Assembly: GCF_003315235.1 (NCBI RefSeq)
Contig: NZ_QNRU01000001.1
Location: 62,001-126,000 of the forward strand
Direction of reading: 5' to 3'
From: Neisseria gonorrhoeae
GTDB lineage: Bacteria > Pseudomonadota > Gammaproteobacteria > Burkholderiales > Neisseriaceae
DNA length: 64,000 bases
The translations under genes and the position numbers were made by a program. The notes below the pieces were generated by a model that saw only the letters and a program-made list of their open reading frames with translations, made no database searches and had not been told where the DNA came from. Each line of letters begins with the position of its first letter. Within the stretch, counting starts at the first letter, position 1. Shown here piece by piece: positions 17,506-28,343 of this stretch.

Positions 17506-19626
17506 ATGTTCAATAAATACGTTAAGACCTTCCAATACGGTAATCAAACCGTTACTTTGGAAACCGGCGAAATTGCCCGCCAAGCTGCCGCTGCCGTTAA
17601 AGTATCGATGGGCGACACTGTTGTTTTTGTTGCCGTTACCACCAACAAAGAGGTCAAAGAAGGTCAGGACTTCTTCCCGTTGGCCGTCGATTATTTGGAA
17701 CGCACTTATGCCGCAGGCAAAATCCCCGGCGGCTTCTTCAAACGCGAAGGCAAACAAAGCGAAAAAGAAATCCTGACCAGCCGTCTGATCGACCGCCCGA
17801 TTCGTCCGCTGTTCCCCGAAGGTTTCTACCACGACATCCAAATCGTAGCGATGGTTGTGTCCGTCGATCCCGAAATCGATTCCGACATTCCTGCAATGTT
17901 GGGCGCGTCCGCCGCGCTGGTGTTGAGCGGCGTACCGTTCGCCGGCCCGATTGGCGCGGCGCGCGTGGGTTATATAAACGGCGTGTACGTTTTGAACCCG
18001 ACTAAAGCCGAGTTGGCGAAATCACAATTGGACTTGGTGGTCGCCGGTACTTCCAAAGCCGTGTTGATGGTGGAATCCGAAGCCAAAATCCTGCCCGAAG
18101 ACGTGATGTTGGGCGCGGTGGTTTACGGCCACGATCAAATGCAGGTTGCCATCAATGCAATCAATGAATTTGCCGACGAAGTGAATCCGGAAGTTTGGGA
18201 TTGGAAAGCACCTGAAACCAATGAAGAACTGGTTGCCAAAGTACGCGGGATTGCCGGCGAAACCATTAAAGAAGCGTTCAAAATCCGTCAAAAACAAGCG
18301 CGTTCCGCCAAATTGGACGAGGCTTGGAATGCGGTAAAAGAAGCCTTGATTACCGAAGAAACCGACACGCTGGCAGCCAACGAAATCAAAGGTATTTTCA
18401 AACGCTTGGAAGCCGATGTCGTCCGCAGCCAAATTTTGGACGGACAACCGCGCATCGACGGCCGCGACACCCGCACCGTCCGTCCGCTGAACATCCAAAC
18501 CGGCGTATTGCCGCGCACGCACGGTTCCGCACTGTTTACCCGTGGCGAAACCCAAGCCCTTGCCGTAGCGACTTTGGGTACTTCGCGCGACGAACAAATC
18601 ATCGACGCGTTGTCCGGCGAATATACCGACCGCTTTATGCTGCACTACAACTTTCCGCCGTACTCTACCGGCGAAGTGGGCCGCATGGGCGCGCCGAAAC
18701 GCCGTGAAATCGGTCACGGCCGTTTAGCTAAACGTGCGTTGTTGGCCGTATTGCCGAAACCTGAAGATTTCAGCTACACCATGCGCGTGGTCTCCGAAAT
18801 TACCGAATCCAACGGCTCTTCCTCTATGGCTTCTGTCTGCGGCGGCTGTTTGAGCCTGCTGTCTGCCGGCGTGCCTTTGAAAGCACACGTTGCCGGTATC
18901 GCGATGGGTCTGATTTTGGAAGGCAATAAGTTTGCCGTCCTGACCGACATTTTGGGCGACGAAGACCACTTGGGCGATATGGACTTTAAAGTGGCCGGTA
19001 CGACCGAAGGCGTTACCGCGCTGCAAATGGACATCAAAATCCAAGGCATTACCAAAGAGATTATGCAAATTGCTTTGGCACAGGCCAAAGAAGCGCGTTT
19101 GCACATCTTGGATCAGATGAAAGCTGCCGTTGCGGGTCCGCAAGAGCTGTCCGCACACGCGCCGCGTTTGTTCACCATGAAAATCAGCCAAGACAAAATC
19201 CGTGATGTGATTGGTAAAGGCGGCGAAACCATTCGTTCGATTACCGCTGAAACCGGTACTGAAATCAATATCGCTGAAGACGGTACCATCACTATCGCTG
19301 CGACTACTCAAGAAGCGGGCGATGCAGCGAAAAAACGCATCGAAGAAATCACTGCCGAAGTGGAAGTGGGCAAAGTGTACGAAGGTACTGTGGTTAAAAT
19401 CCTCGACAACAACGTCGGCGCGATTGTCAGCGTGATGCCGGGCAAAGACGGTTTGGTACACATCAGCCAAATCGCACACGAGCGCGTACGCAATGTCGGC
19501 GATTACCTGCAAGTCGGTCAGGTAGTGAACGTGAAAGCATTGGAAGTGGATGACAGAGGCCGTGTCCGTCTGTCCATCAAAGCCCTGCTGGATGCGCCTG
19601 TCCGTGAAGAAAATGCCGCCGAGTAA
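17506..19626 (+). CDS. pnp: Polynucleotide phosphorylase
   Basis: A 706-residue 3'-5' exoribonuclease, part of the RNA degradosome. Two RNase PH domains (about 1-220 and 300-530) are followed by a KH domain ([10 protein letters not shown] near residue 565) and an S1 domain (about 615-690). Two ATGs are possible (17503, 17506); AAGGA at 17495-17499 gives better spacing to 17506, which also matches the usual family N-terminus MFNKYVK. Confidence 0.97.
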   Translation: MFNKYVKTFQYGNQTVTLETGEIARQAAAAVKVSMGDTVVFVAVTTNKEVKEGQDFFPLAVDYLERTYAAGKIPGGFFKREGKQSEKEILTSRLIDRPIRPLFPEGFYHDIQIVAMVVSVDPEIDSDIPAMLGASAALVLSGVPFAGPIGAARVGYINGVYVLNPTKAELAKSQLDLVVAGTSKAVLMVESEAKILPEDVMLGAVVYGHDQMQVAINAINEFADEVNPEVWDWKAPETNEELVAKVRGIAGETIKEAFKIRQKQARSAKLDEAWNAVKEALITEETDTLAANEIKGIFKRLEADVVRSQILDGQPRIDGRDTRTVRPLNIQTGVLPRTHGSALFTRGETQALAVATLGTSRDEQIIDALSGEYTDRFMLHYNFPPYSTGEVGRMGAPKRREIGHGRLAKRALLAVLPKPEDFSYTMRVVSEITESNGSSSMASVCGGCLSLLSAGVPLKAHVAGIAMGLILEGNKFAVLTDILGDEDHLGDMDFKVAGTTEGVTALQMDIKIQGITKEIMQIALAQAKEARLHILDQMKAAVAGPQELSAHAPRLFTMKISQDKIRDVIGKGGETIRSITAETGTEINIAEDGTITIAATTQEAGDAAKKRIEEITAEVEVGKVYEGTVVKILDNNVGAIVSVMPGKDGLVHISQIAHERVRNVGDYLQVGQVVNVKALEVDDRGRVRLSIKALLDAPVREENAAE

Positions 19627-19640
19627 CGCTTAGGGTGAAA

Positions 19641-19674
19641 ATACCGTCTGAACAGGTTTCAGACGGTATTTTTT
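19641..19674 (+). terminator. DUS-like terminator after pnp
   Basis: Arms ATACCGTCTGAA and TTCAGACGGTAT (one base from the AT-DUS on each side) pair perfectly and are followed by six T. Confidence 0.85.
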
Positions 19675-19698
19675 ACGGGTATCGGGAATGAATGGGGC

Positions 19699-20367
19699 TT
19701 ACAGCCACAGGACGGCAAGCTTCCATAATGCCCATAATGATACGGATAATCCTGTACACAGGCGGATATATCGGTTTTGCATGATTTTTTTCAGTTGCAG
19801 GGAAAAAATGCCGATTGCCAAAAGATTGGGCAGCGTACCCAGTGCAAAGGCAAGCATATACAGTCCGCCGGTTGTCGCACTACCGCTTCCCAGCGCGTAA
19901 AGTGATGCGCTGTAAACCAGTCCGCACGGCAGCCAGCCCCATAATATTCCGACAGCAAGGCAGGCGGGTATGGATTTTATGGGCAGCAGCCGGTTGAGTA
20001 TCGGGTTCAGGTTGCGCCATATCGGTTTGCCGATTTTCTCGATTTTTGCCGCCAAGGAAGAAATACCGCTCAAGTATAAGCCTAAAAAGAGCAGCAGGAG
20101 GTTGGAGGCTGTGTATAAAATATTTTGCAGGACGCGGGTTTGGTCGAGTGAAATGCCGAGTTGTCCGATTAATCCGAGCATCAGGCCGATTGCCGTATAG
20201 CTGCTTATCCGTCCTGTGTTAAGCAGCAGAATCAGCCAAAAGCGGTTGATATGCGGGGGGAGTTGGAGCGCAAACGCGCTGCTTAATCCGCCGCACATAC
20301 CGATGCAGTGAGTTCCGCCGAAGAAACCGAGCAGGAACAGGGTGAGGAAAGTGATGTCGTGGTTCAT
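19699..20367 (-). CDS. TauE/SafE-like (UreH-type) membrane protein
   Basis: A 222-residue protein with about six membrane segments. The start LLGFFGGTHCIGMCGGL carries the Cys-rich GxxHCxxMCG motif of the sulfite-exporter / copper-related family that often sits beside cbb3 oxidase assembly genes. Its start overlaps the stop of the lipoprotein gene (ATGA at 20364-20367), so translation is probably coupled. A role in copper or cytochrome maturation is an inference. Confidence 0.75.
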   Translation of the reverse strand: MNHDITFLTLFLLGFFGGTHCIGMCGGLSSAFALQLPPHINRFWLILLLNTGRISSYTAIGLMLGLIGQLGISLDQTRVLQNILYTASNLLLLFLGLYLSGISSLAAKIEKIGKPIWRNLNPILNRLLPIKSIPACLAVGILWGWLPCGLVYSASLYALGSGSATTGGLYMLAFALGTLPNLLAIGIFSLQLKKIMQNRYIRLCTGLSVSLWALWKLAVLWL

Positions 20368-20678
20368 GGATGGCTCATGGTCAGATGTTTGTCGGGGAAA
20401 ACGGACAATTTCCGGCAGTCCGACCAATAGGGTTTGACGAGGGCATTCCCCGTGCTGTTAAAGTCTTGAATAAGGATGCGGTTTGTGTCATGAATTTCGA
20501 CGGTCCTGTAAAATCCGCCCTTTGCTGTGCTGTCGGCGGGTTTGCCGTGTGCGTCAAAATACAGGACGGTGCGGTTGTGAAGATGCGCGCAATTTGAAAC
20601 GGCGGGGCTTGCCGGTATGTTTCGGGTGCAGGCGGCAAGGGTTGCCCAAGGGAAAAGCAGCAGGAACAGGCGGGACAT
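20364..20678 (-). CDS. Small predicted lipoprotein
   Basis: A 104-residue protein with a signal peptide and lipobox LAAC (Cys19 or so) after SRLFLLLFPWAT. The mature part contains two further cysteines (NCAHLHN and DCRKL), perhaps a disulfide. I do not recognise a family. The stop overlaps the start of the TauE-type gene by the ATGA tetramer, so the two probably work together. Confidence 0.65.
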   Translation of the reverse strand: MSRLFLLLFPWATLAACTRNIPASPAVSNCAHLHNRTVLYFDAHGKPADSTAKGGFYRTVEIHDTNRILIQDFNSTGNALVKPYWSDCRKLSVFPDKHLTMSHP

Positions 20679-20814
20679 TGTGTTTCTTGTAAGGGGTAAC
20701 AAACAGTATAATGGCTCATTTTAATCCTCAGGCGGCGGGAGATGGAAGCATTTCCCTTCGGGCTCGGGGATTTCGGATTCGGAAGCAACAGACAATACGG
20801 GATTTCGGAACAAT

Positions 20815-21666
20815 ATGAAAACTTTGAAATTTACCAAAATGCACGGTTTGGGCAACGATTTTATGGTGATTGACGCGGTCAGTCAGGATTTTACCCCCGA
20901 GGACGTGCCGATTGCGGCATGGGCGGACCGCTTCCGGGGCGTGGGCTTCGACCAGCTTTTGGTGGTCGGGTGTTCGGAAACCGAAGGCGTGGATTTCCGT
21001 TACCGTATTTTCAATGCCGACGGTAGCGAGGTCGGGCAATGCGGCAACGGAGCGCGTTGTTTTGCCCGTTTTGTTGCAGACAAGGGTTTGACCGATAAGA
21101 AAGAAATTTGTGTTGAAACGGCCAAGGGCATTATTTTTCCGAAATTGTCCGATAACGGTATGGTTACGGTCAATATGGGCAAACCGAAGTTTATGCCGTC
21201 TGAAATACCGTTTGTCCCCGAATCGGGCGAGGGGGATGATGCCTGTATTTACGGGGTGCATCTCGAATCCGGCATTCAGCCTGTCAGCTGCGTCAATATG
21301 GGCAATCCTCATGCTGTGATTGTAGTCGATGACGTGGAATGCGCGCCGGTGCGCGAAACCGGTTCGCGTATCGAACCGCACAGGCAGTTTCCCGAACGCG
21401 TCAACGTCGGCTTTATGCAGGTTGTCGGACGGACGGCAATCCGTTTGCGCGTGTTCGAGCGCGGCGTGGGCGAAACCCAAGCGTGCGGTACGGGCGCGTG
21501 TGCGGCTGTGGTGGCGGGTATCCGTCTGGGGCTGTTGGATGAAGGGAAAACGGTAGAGGTGGTTTTGCCGGGCGGGACTTTATATATCGAATGGGCCTGC
21601 GGCGGCGATGTGATGATGACCGGCCCTGCGGAAACCGTGTTTGAAGGCGAGTTGGCGTATTCATGA
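20815..21666 (+). CDS. dapF: Diaminopimelate epimerase
   Basis: A 283-residue cofactor-free racemase that converts LL- to meso-diaminopimelate for lysine and murein synthesis. The two catalytic cysteines lie in QCGNGARCF and ACGTGACAA. The N-terminus [12 protein letters not shown] is diagnostic. The gene carries a DUS in frame (21193-21204, encoding MPSE). The next gene starts within its stop codon. Confidence 0.96.
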   Translation: MKTLKFTKMHGLGNDFMVIDAVSQDFTPEDVPIAAWADRFRGVGFDQLLVVGCSETEGVDFRYRIFNADGSEVGQCGNGARCFARFVADKGLTDKKEICVETAKGIIFPKLSDNGMVTVNMGKPKFMPSEIPFVPESGEGDDACIYGVHLESGIQPVSCVNMGNPHAVIVVDDVECAPVRETGSRIEPHRQFPERVNVGFMQVVGRTAIRLRVFERGVGETQACGTGACAAVVAGIRLGLLDEGKTVEVVLPGGTLYIEWACGGDVMMTGPAETVFEGELAYS

Positions 21667-22268
21667 TTTTGCTGCATTTGGATTTTTTGTCTGCCTTACT
21701 GTATGCGGCGGTTTTTCTGTTTCTGATATTCCGCGCAGGAATGTTGCAATGGTTTTGGGCGAGTATTGCGTTGTGGCTCGGCATCTCGGTTTTAGGGGTA
21801 AAGCTGATGCCGGGGATGTGGGGAATGACCCGCGCCGCGCCTTTGTTCATCCCCCATTTTTACCTGACTTTGGGCAGCATATTTTTTTTCATCGGGTATT
21901 GGAACCGGAAAACAGATGGAAACGGATGGCAGGCAGACCCCGAACATCCGCTGCTCGGGCTTTTTGCCGTCAGTAATGTATCGATGACGCTTGCTTTTGT
22001 CGGAATATGTGCGTTGGTGCATTATTGCTTTTCGGGAACGGTTCAAGTGTTTGTGTTTGCGGCATTGCTCAAACTTTATGCGCTGAAGCCGGTTTATTGG
22101 TTCGTGTTGCAGTTTGTATTGATGGCGGTTGCCTATGTCCACCGCTGCGGTATAGACCGGCAGCCGCCGTCAACGTTCGGCGGTTCGCAGCTGCGACTCG
22201 GCGTGTTGGCGGCGATGTTGATGCAGGTTGCGGTAACGGCGATGCTGCTTGCCGAAATCGGCAGATGA
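21663..22268 (+). CDS. Unknown inner-membrane protein
   Basis: A 201-residue protein with about five predicted membrane segments and no motif I recognise. The ATG overlaps the dapF stop (ATGA), so it is translated from the same message. The middle segment holds a soluble stretch [20 protein letters not shown] make no functional call. Confidence 0.7.
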   Translation: MILLHLDFLSALLYAAVFLFLIFRAGMLQWFWASIALWLGISVLGVKLMPGMWGMTRAAPLFIPHFYLTLGSIFFFIGYWNRKTDGNGWQADPEHPLLGLFAVSNVSMTLAFVGICALVHYCFSGTVQVFVFAALLKLYALKPVYWFVLQFVLMAVAYVHRCGIDRQPPSTFGGSQLRLGVLAAMLMQVAVTAMLLAEIGR

Positions 22269-22463
22269 TTGTGATGCCGTCTGTATCGGAACAAAAAGTT
22301 ATAAAGAAATAAATTTTGGGTATTGGTTTTTTAGGCGGCATAGGTTTAGGATAAAGCTATATCCGAAATTTGTTTATGGTTCGGCGCAAATCCCCTGCAA
22401 TCGGACAGGATACCGATGGGGATTGCGCCTTACTGTCGAAACCTTATTATTCAGGAGCAGAAG

Positions 22464-23396
22464 ATGAAAATTGCAAACAGCATCACCGAATTGATCGGCA
22501 ACACGCCTTTGGTCAAACTGAACCGTTTGACCAAAGGTTTGAAGGCAGAGGTTGCCGTGAAACTGGAATTTTTTAATCCGGGCAGCAGCGTCAAAGACCG
22601 CATTGCCGAAGCAATGATCGAGGCCGCCGAAAAAGCGGGAAAAATCAACAAAAACACCGTCATTGTCGAAGCAACCAGCGGCAATACGGGTATCGGTTTG
22701 GCAATGGTATGTGCCGCACGCGGCTACAAACTGGCGATTACCATGCCGGAAAGCATGAGCAAAGAGCGCAAAATGCTGTTGCGCACGTTTGGCGCGGAAC
22801 TGATTCTAACCCCCGCCGCCGAAGGTATGGCGGGCGCGATTGCCAAAGCGCAATCCTTGGTGGACGCTCATCCAGACACTTATTTTATGCCGCGCCAGTT
22901 CGACAATGAGGCAAATCCCGAAGTCCACCGCAAAACAACCGCCGAGGAAATTTGGAACGATACCGACGGTAAAGTCGATGTCTTCGTTGCCGGCGTCGGC
23001 ACGGGCGGTACGATTACCGGCGTGGGCGAAGTATTGAAAAAATACAAACCCGAAGTTAAAGTGGTTGCCGTCGAGCCTGAGGCTTCCCCCGTATTGAGCG
23101 GCGGCGAAAAAGGCCCGCACCCGATTCAAGGTATCGGCGCAGGTTTTATTCCGACCGTTTTGAATACCGAAATCTACGACAGCATTACCAAAGTGCCGAA
23201 CGAAGCGGCTTTTGAAACCGCCCGTGCAATGGCGGAAAAAGAAGGCATTTTGGCGGGCATTTCTTCCGGTGCGGCGGTTTGGAGCGCGTTGCAGCTTGCC
23301 AAACAGCCTGAAAACGAAGGCAAGCTGATAGTCGTGCTGCTGCCTTCTTATGGCGAACGCTATCTCTCTACGCCACTTTTTGCAGATTTGGCATAA
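22464..23396 (+). CDS. cysK: Cysteine synthase A
   Basis: A 310-residue PLP enzyme, O-acetylserine (thiol)-lyase. The PLP lysine is Lys44 in GSSVKDR; the substrate loop TSGNTG and phosphate-binding GTGGT are present. AGGAG at 22452-22456 supports the ATG at 22464. Gonococci make or import cystine, and a cystine-type ABC transporter lies elsewhere in this window (54.0 kb). No terminator is obvious after it. Confidence 0.96.
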   Translation: MKIANSITELIGNTPLVKLNRLTKGLKAEVAVKLEFFNPGSSVKDRIAEAMIEAAEKAGKINKNTVIVEATSGNTGIGLAMVCAARGYKLAITMPESMSKERKMLLRTFGAELILTPAAEGMAGAIAKAQSLVDAHPDTYFMPRQFDNEANPEVHRKTTAEEIWNDTDGKVDVFVAGVGTGGTITGVGEVLKKYKPEVKVVAVEPEASPVLSGGEKGPHPIQGIGAGFIPTVLNTEIYDSITKVPNEAAFETARAMAEKEGILAGISSGAAVWSALQLAKQPENEGKLIVVLLPSYGERYLSTPLFADLA

Positions 23397-23723
23397 TGCT
23401 TTAATCGGATTGTCGAAACATTCAGACGCATTTTTCGGTATCGGTGTAACGCCGTGCCGGAAAATGCGTTTTTGCATATATACCGAAAACGCCGGTTGTG
23501 TTTTAATCAGGTGTTGGCGCCGCCGCATTGCTTGAGGGAAATATTTTTTATTCGGGTTTTATCCGGCAGGACGGATTTTGCCCCAACGGAAAATAGCCGG
23601 CCTGCCCGTAAAGTCAGCCGTTTGTCCGGGCGCAGCCGGGGCTTTGGGCTTCAGACGGCATATTTTCGGAATGGCGGCACTTTTGCCGGCGGCGCGGCAG
23701 CCATATGGGGAAGGGAGGGGATA

Positions 23724-24613
23724 TTGTGGTCGGTAACGGAAAAAAAATATGCCGCACCATTGCTGGTGCTGGGTTGCGCGGTGTTCGGATTGGGCAGCCT
23801 GATTGTCAGATCCGTCCCCGTCGGCCCGTATGCAATCGCATTTTGGCGGTTGCTGATTTCGGTATTGGTATTTTGGTTTTTGGCACGGTTTTTCGGACAA
23901 AAATTCCCAAAAAACAGAAAAACCGTCCGATATGCCCTGACGGCGGGCGTGTTTCTCGCTTTCGATTTGGCACTTTGGCACGAAAGCATACACGCGGTCG
24001 GGCCGGGTATTTCCACCCTGCTCAACAGCCTGCAAATCTTTTTCTTGTCGGCAATCGGTGTTTTCTTTTTCGGCGAGCGTTTGGGCAGGCTGCAGGCGGC
24101 AAGCTTGATGTCGGCGGTTGTGGGCGTGGCGATGATTGCCGGTGCGGAATTCGGCTACAACGGTAATGCGGTTTGGGGATTCGCCAGCGGTTTGGTGTCC
24201 GGGCTGATGCTTGCCCTATCTATGGTGTTCGTCCGCAAGACTCATGAAGTCGAACAGGTGGCGCTTTTCCCTTCAATGATGATTTTGAGTTTGGGCGGCG
24301 CGGCATCGCCGATTGTTCCGGCATTGCTGATGGACGGCGGCGCACTTTATCCGACCACTTGGAAAGATTCGGGTTTGGTGCTTGTGTACGGGGCGTGGTG
24401 ATGCAGTGTTTTGCGTGGGCGATGGTTGCCTATGCGATTCCGCTGCTTTCCCTGTCGCTGACGGGGCTGTTGCTTTTGTCCGAACCGGTCGCCGCCCTGT
24501 TCATCGATTATTTCGGATTGGGCAAAACGATTGAAGGCGTGCAGTGGGCAGGGGTGGTGCTGACGCTTTCGGCGATTTACCTCGGTTCGCTGAAACAGCC
24601 GTCCGAGCTTTGA
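23724..24613 (+). pseudogene. EamA/DMT-family transporter with a frameshift
   Basis: The first part (TTG start at 23724 after AGGGAGGGG) has seven membrane segments in a two-EamA-repeat pattern. It stops at a TGA near 24399 after VLVYGAW. A different frame then continues from VVMQCFAWAMVAYAIPLLSL to 24613 with the last EamA segments. Loss of one G in GGGGCGTGGTG (24389-24399) would join the two frames into about 296 residues, the normal size. So it is frameshifted, or there is one sequencing error. Confidence 0.8.
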
Positions 24614-25031
24614 CTCCGGTCGGCATCAGATTTTCTGCCGTGGCAAACCTGCGTACGATTGGACTGGCAGGCAGTCAAAACCGGCAAGACCAAACATGCC
24701 GACAACGGCGCGGAGCGGAAAATGCCGTCTGAAGCCCTTTCAGACGGTATCGGGGCGGGCAGAATCAAAAAAGCCGCCTCCGCAGGAATGGCAATGCAAC
24801 TAAAATAATGTCCGTATTTCCATATGCCGCCCACACCGTCAGTCGGACGAAATGCCCTTTATTCAATGGGATGGGTTTCCACACAAACGGAAATAACCGG
24901 CTTTTCACTTGCCGACGGATAAAATCAACCGATGATTTAAACACAGGCAAATCATACGCCGCCCGAACGCATCATTTTTCCAGGCAATCCATATGTGCCG
25001 CCCATATCGATAATGCCGGCAAGGCGGTGCA

Positions 25032-25138
25032 TATAGTGGATTAAATTCAAATCAGGACAAGGCGACGAAGCCGCGGACAGTACAAATAGTACGGCAAGGC
25101 GAGGCCAGGCTGTACTGGTTTAGATTTAATCCACTATA
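25032..25138. repeat. Correia repeat enclosed element (CREE)
   Basis: A 107-bp element with inverted ends TATAGTGGATTAAAT and ATTTAATCCACTATA. Its interior (CAAGGCGACGAAGCCGCGGA, then AGTACGGCAAGGCGAGG) is typical of the short CREE form, which lacks the IHF site. CREE ends can act as promoters or RNase III sites (known). Confidence 0.93.
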
Positions 25139-25185
25139 TTATCCCCGAGGCTGCCGGTAGGGAAACAAGGCGTTTGATGATAAAA

Positions 25186-25215
25186 ATGCCGTCTGAAACA
25201 GGGTTCGGACGGCAT
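25186..25215 (-). terminator. DUS-pair terminator of lepB
   Basis: Exact DUS 25186-25197 with a one-mismatch inverted copy 25204-25215, then T-run; it follows the lepB stop on the minus strand. Confidence 0.7.
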
Positions 25216-25243
25216 TTTTGATGTTCCGGCGTAATTTTCCGGC

Positions 25244-26263
25244 TTAACGGATTGCCGTGCCGGCCCTGCCGAAATCGCCGAAGTTCATCAAAATGAACAT
25301 TGCCTTGCCGACAACCAGCTTGTCATCCACAAAGCCCCAGTAGCGCGAATCGGCACTGTTGTCGCGGTTGTCGCCCATAGCGAAATAGCGTCCTTCGGGA
25401 ACTTTGCACACGAAACCGCTGCCGTCGTCGGCATATTGGCAATGGTTCAGACCGCTTTGATCTATGGAATATCCGTTTTCAGACATAATATCGGAGGTAT
25501 ATTTGCCCAATACGGGCAGGGAAACGGCAGGCTGTCCTTCTTTTTTCAGAATATTGAAGGATTTGCCGTCCAGACCGCTGCGGAACATATCCGTGTTGTG
25601 GATTTCGGATGGGTCGGTATCGTCAGGATAACGGTATGTGCCGTCAGGAATGTCGGAAGCCGGTTTTCCGTTTACCGTCAAAACTTTATCTCGATATTCG
25701 ACAATGTCGCCCGGGATGCCGACAATACGCTTGATGTAGGTCATCTCCGGCTGCAAAGGATAGTTAAAAACAACGACATCGCCCCGTTCGATTTTGCCCG
25801 TGGGGATGAATACATTGTTTAAAACGGGTGCGCGCAGGCCGTAGGAAAATTTGCCGACCAAAATGAAATCGCCCTTGATTAATCCCGGGCGCATCGAGCT
25901 GGACGGGATTTGGAACGGTTCGGCAATAAACGACCGGATGAGGAACAATACCAAAACGGTAGGGAAGAAACTGCCGAAATAATCGCCGAAGTGGCTGCTT
26001 TCCGAGATTTCGGGATGAGTCTTCAGGCGGTATTTATATACCCCCCAAGCCGTACCGCACAATACAACGAAAATCAGGAAAACGGCGGTAAAGCTCATAA
26101 ACAGGGACAAAGCGGCAAACACACCGACCGCCGTCAGGATATAGGCGTATTCGAGGCCGGAACTCCATTCACCGTTTTCCTGCCGTTTCTTGTCGCTTTT
26201 GAAATAAAGGATGATGCCGGCAAGCAGCGCGGCAGCCGCGCCCGACATTAGCATTGTGTTCAT
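25244..26263 (-). CDS. lepB: Signal peptidase I
   Basis: A 339-residue inner-membrane serine protease that removes signal peptides. The catalytic dyad is Ser123 in PSSSMRPG and Lys178 in TYIKRIVG; the GDNRDNSADSRYWG motif follows. Membrane segments lie at about residues 4-20, 40-58, 58-78 and 100-115, slightly more than the E. coli protein. It follows lepA on the same strand, as in many bacteria, with a 145-base gap. Confidence 0.95.
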   Translation of the reverse strand: MNTMLMSGAAAALLAGIILYFKSDKKRQENGEWSSGLEYAYILTAVGVFAALSLFMSFTAVFLIFVVLCGTAWGVYKYRLKTHPEISESSHFGDYFGSFFPTVLVLFLIRSFIAEPFQIPSSSMRPGLIKGDFILVGKFSYGLRAPVLNNVFIPTGKIERGDVVVFNYPLQPEMTYIKRIVGIPGDIVEYRDKVLTVNGKPASDIPDGTYRYPDDTDPSEIHNTDMFRSGLDGKSFNILKKEGQPAVSLPVLGKYTSDIMSENGYSIDQSGLNHCQYADDGSGFVCKVPEGRYFAMGDNRDNSADSRYWGFVDDKLVVGKAMFILMNFGDFGRAGTAIR

Positions 26264-26408
26264 TGTTGTTCCTTAACGGTTAAAAACCCGCCCGGCCGTG
26301 CAACCGTTTTAAGGCGGCAAATTGCAAAATTTGTTTGCGGGCGCGTGCCGCTGAAATCAGGGCGGTTTGAGAGGTGTTCCCGACGCGCCCGCCCTATGTG
26401 CCGAAATA

Positions 26409-28202
26409 TTATTTGTCGCTCACCTGCAAAATCGCCAAGAACGCGCTTTGCGGAATTTCCACGTTGCCCACTTGTTTCATACGGCGTTTGCCTGCTTTTT
26501 GTTTTTCAAGCAGTTTTTTCTTACGCGTAATATCGCCGCCGTAACATTTCGCCAAAACGTTTTTACGCAGGGCTTTAACGTTTTCTCGGGCGATAATCTG
26601 GCTGCCGATGGCGGCTTGGACGGCGATGTCGAACATTTGGCGCGGAATCAGTTCGCGCATTTTCGATGCCAGCTCGCGGCCTTTGTGAACCGCGCTTTGA
26701 CGGTGTACAATCAGGCTTAAGGCATCGACTTTTTCGCCGTTAACCATAATGTCGAGCTTAATCAAATCAGACGGTTGGAATTCTTTGAAATGGTAGTCCA
26801 ACGAAGCATAACCGCGCGAAGTGGATTTGAGTTTGTCGAAAAAGTCCATTACGACTTCGTTCATCGGCAAGTCGTAAGTCAGCATCACTTGGCGGCCCAT
26901 ATACTGCATATTGACCTGCACGCCGCGCTTTTGGTTACACAAAGTCATGACGTTGCCGACGTATTCCTGCGGCACAAGGATGGTCGCGGTAATAATCGGC
27001 TCGAGAATGGTTTCGATGCTGCCGATGTCGGGCAGTTTGGACGGGTTTTCAACTTCGATTTTTTCGCCGCTTTTCAACACGACTTCGTAAACCACCGTCG
27101 GCGCGGTGGTAATCAAATCCATGTCGAACTCGCGTTCCAAGCGTTCCTGCACGATTTCTAAATGCAGCAGGCCTAAGAAGCCGCAGCGGAAGCCGAAGCC
27201 CAATGCTTGAGAAACTTCAGGCTCGAATTTCAACGAAGCATCGTTCAGCTGCAATTTTTCCAAAGCGTCGCGCAAGGCTTCGTAATCGTGGCTTTCCACA
27301 GGATAGAGACCCGCAAATACTTGGCTTTGTACTTCTTGGAAACCGGGCAGCGGCTCAGTGGCAGGGTTGGCAACCAAAGTAACCGTATCGCCGACTTTCG
27401 CCTGTCCCAATTCTTTCACGCCGGTAATCAAAAAACCCACTTCGCCGGCTTTTAGTTCTTGTTTTTGAACCGATTTCGGTGTGAATACGCCCAGCTGCTC
27501 GACCTGCGTTTCCGCCTTGGTGCTCATAAAGCGCACTTTGTCTTTCAGTTTGATGGTGCCGTTTTTCACTCGAATCAGCATGACCACGCCGACGTAATTG
27601 TCAAACCACGAATCGACGATAACGGCTTGCAGCGGCGCGTTTTCGTCGCCGGTCGGCGCAGGAATTTTGGCAACGATTTCTTCCAAAACGTCTTCCACGC
27701 CGATGCCGCTTTTGGCTGAACACTGCACCGCGCCGACGGCATCGATGCCGATGATGTCTTCGATTTCCTGTTCCACACGCTCGGGGTCGGCGGCGGGCAG
27801 GTCGATTTTGTTCAAAACGGGCACGACTTCCACGCCCAAATCAATCGCGGTATAGCAGTTCGCCACGGTTTGCGCTTCCACGCCCTGCGACGCGTCAACG
27901 ACCAAAAGCGCGCCTTCGCAAGCCGACAGCGAACGGGAAACTTCGTAAGAGAAGTCGACGTGTCCCGGCGTGTCAATCAAATTAAGCTGATACACCTGCC
28001 CGTCGCGTGCTTTGTAGTTGAGTGCGGCGGTTTGCGCTTTGATGGTGATGCCGCGCTCTTTTTCGATGTCCATGGAATCGAGCACCTGCGTACTCATTTC
28101 GCGCAAATCCAAACCGCCGCAATATTGGATGAAGCGGTCGGCAAGCGTCGATTTGCCGTGGTCGATGTGGGCGATGATGGAGAAATTTCGGATATTTTTC
28201 AT
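26409..28202 (-). CDS. lepA: Elongation factor 4 (LepA)
   Basis: A 597-residue ribosomal GTPase that acts on stalled or mispositioned ribosomes. G1 is [10 protein letters not shown]3 is DTPGHVDF and G4 is [10 protein letters not shown]. The C-terminal CTD is intact with [18 protein letters not shown]. The length is standard. It is upstream of lepB. Confidence 0.97.
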   Translation of the reverse strand: MKNIRNFSIIAHIDHGKSTLADRFIQYCGGLDLREMSTQVLDSMDIEKERGITIKAQTAALNYKARDGQVYQLNLIDTPGHVDFSYEVSRSLSACEGALLVVDASQGVEAQTVANCYTAIDLGVEVVPVLNKIDLPAADPERVEQEIEDIIGIDAVGAVQCSAKSGIGVEDVLEEIVAKIPAPTGDENAPLQAVIVDSWFDNYVGVVMLIRVKNGTIKLKDKVRFMSTKAETQVEQLGVFTPKSVQKQELKAGEVGFLITGVKELGQAKVGDTVTLVANPATEPLPGFQEVQSQVFAGLYPVESHDYEALRDALEKLQLNDASLKFEPEVSQALGFGFRCGFLGLLHLEIVQERLEREFDMDLITTAPTVVYEVVLKSGEKIEVENPSKLPDIGSIETILEPIITATILVPQEYVGNVMTLCNQKRGVQVNMQYMGRQVMLTYDLPMNEVVMDFFDKLKSTSRGYASLDYHFKEFQPSDLIKLDIMVNGEKVDALSLIVHRQSAVHKGRELASKMRELIPRQMFDIAVQAAIGSQIIARENVKALRKNVLAKCYGGDITRKKKLLEKQKAGKRRMKQVGNVEIPQSAFLAILQVSDK

Positions 28203-28251
28203 TGAGTTGTTTTTAATGCTGAACGGTAGGTTTTAGAAATGCCGTCTGAAC

Positions 28252-28322
28252 AAACAGCGGTACGTCCGAATATCGGGCGCAACGTGGAAATAGCCCGATA
28301 TTCTAACGGAAAACCGCTGTTT
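28252..28322. promoter_or_regulatory. Nested inverted repeats between mtnN and lepA
   Basis: Outer arms AAACAGCGG (28252-28260) and CCGCTGTTT (28314-28322) enclose inner arms GAATATCGGGC (28268-28278) and GCCCGATATTC (28293-28303). It could end the mtnN transcript or form a structured leader for lepA on the minus strand. The two-level arrangement is not a simple DUS hairpin. Confidence 0.6.
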
Positions 28323-28343
28323 TGGCATGATTTGATAAAGGTT

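Larger units (their letters stand above)
24614..25243. other. Long intergenic region with no credible gene
   Basis: It holds a DUS (24722-24733) with an imperfect partner, short low-quality frames, the Correia element at 25032-25138 and a DUS-pair terminator just before lepB. I found no ribosome site with a believable coding frame. Confidence 0.6.

Noticed and set aside
24765-24950. A short minus-strand frame in the 24614-25243 gap
   Set aside because: There is no ribosome site and no domain, and it lies in DNA without codon bias.
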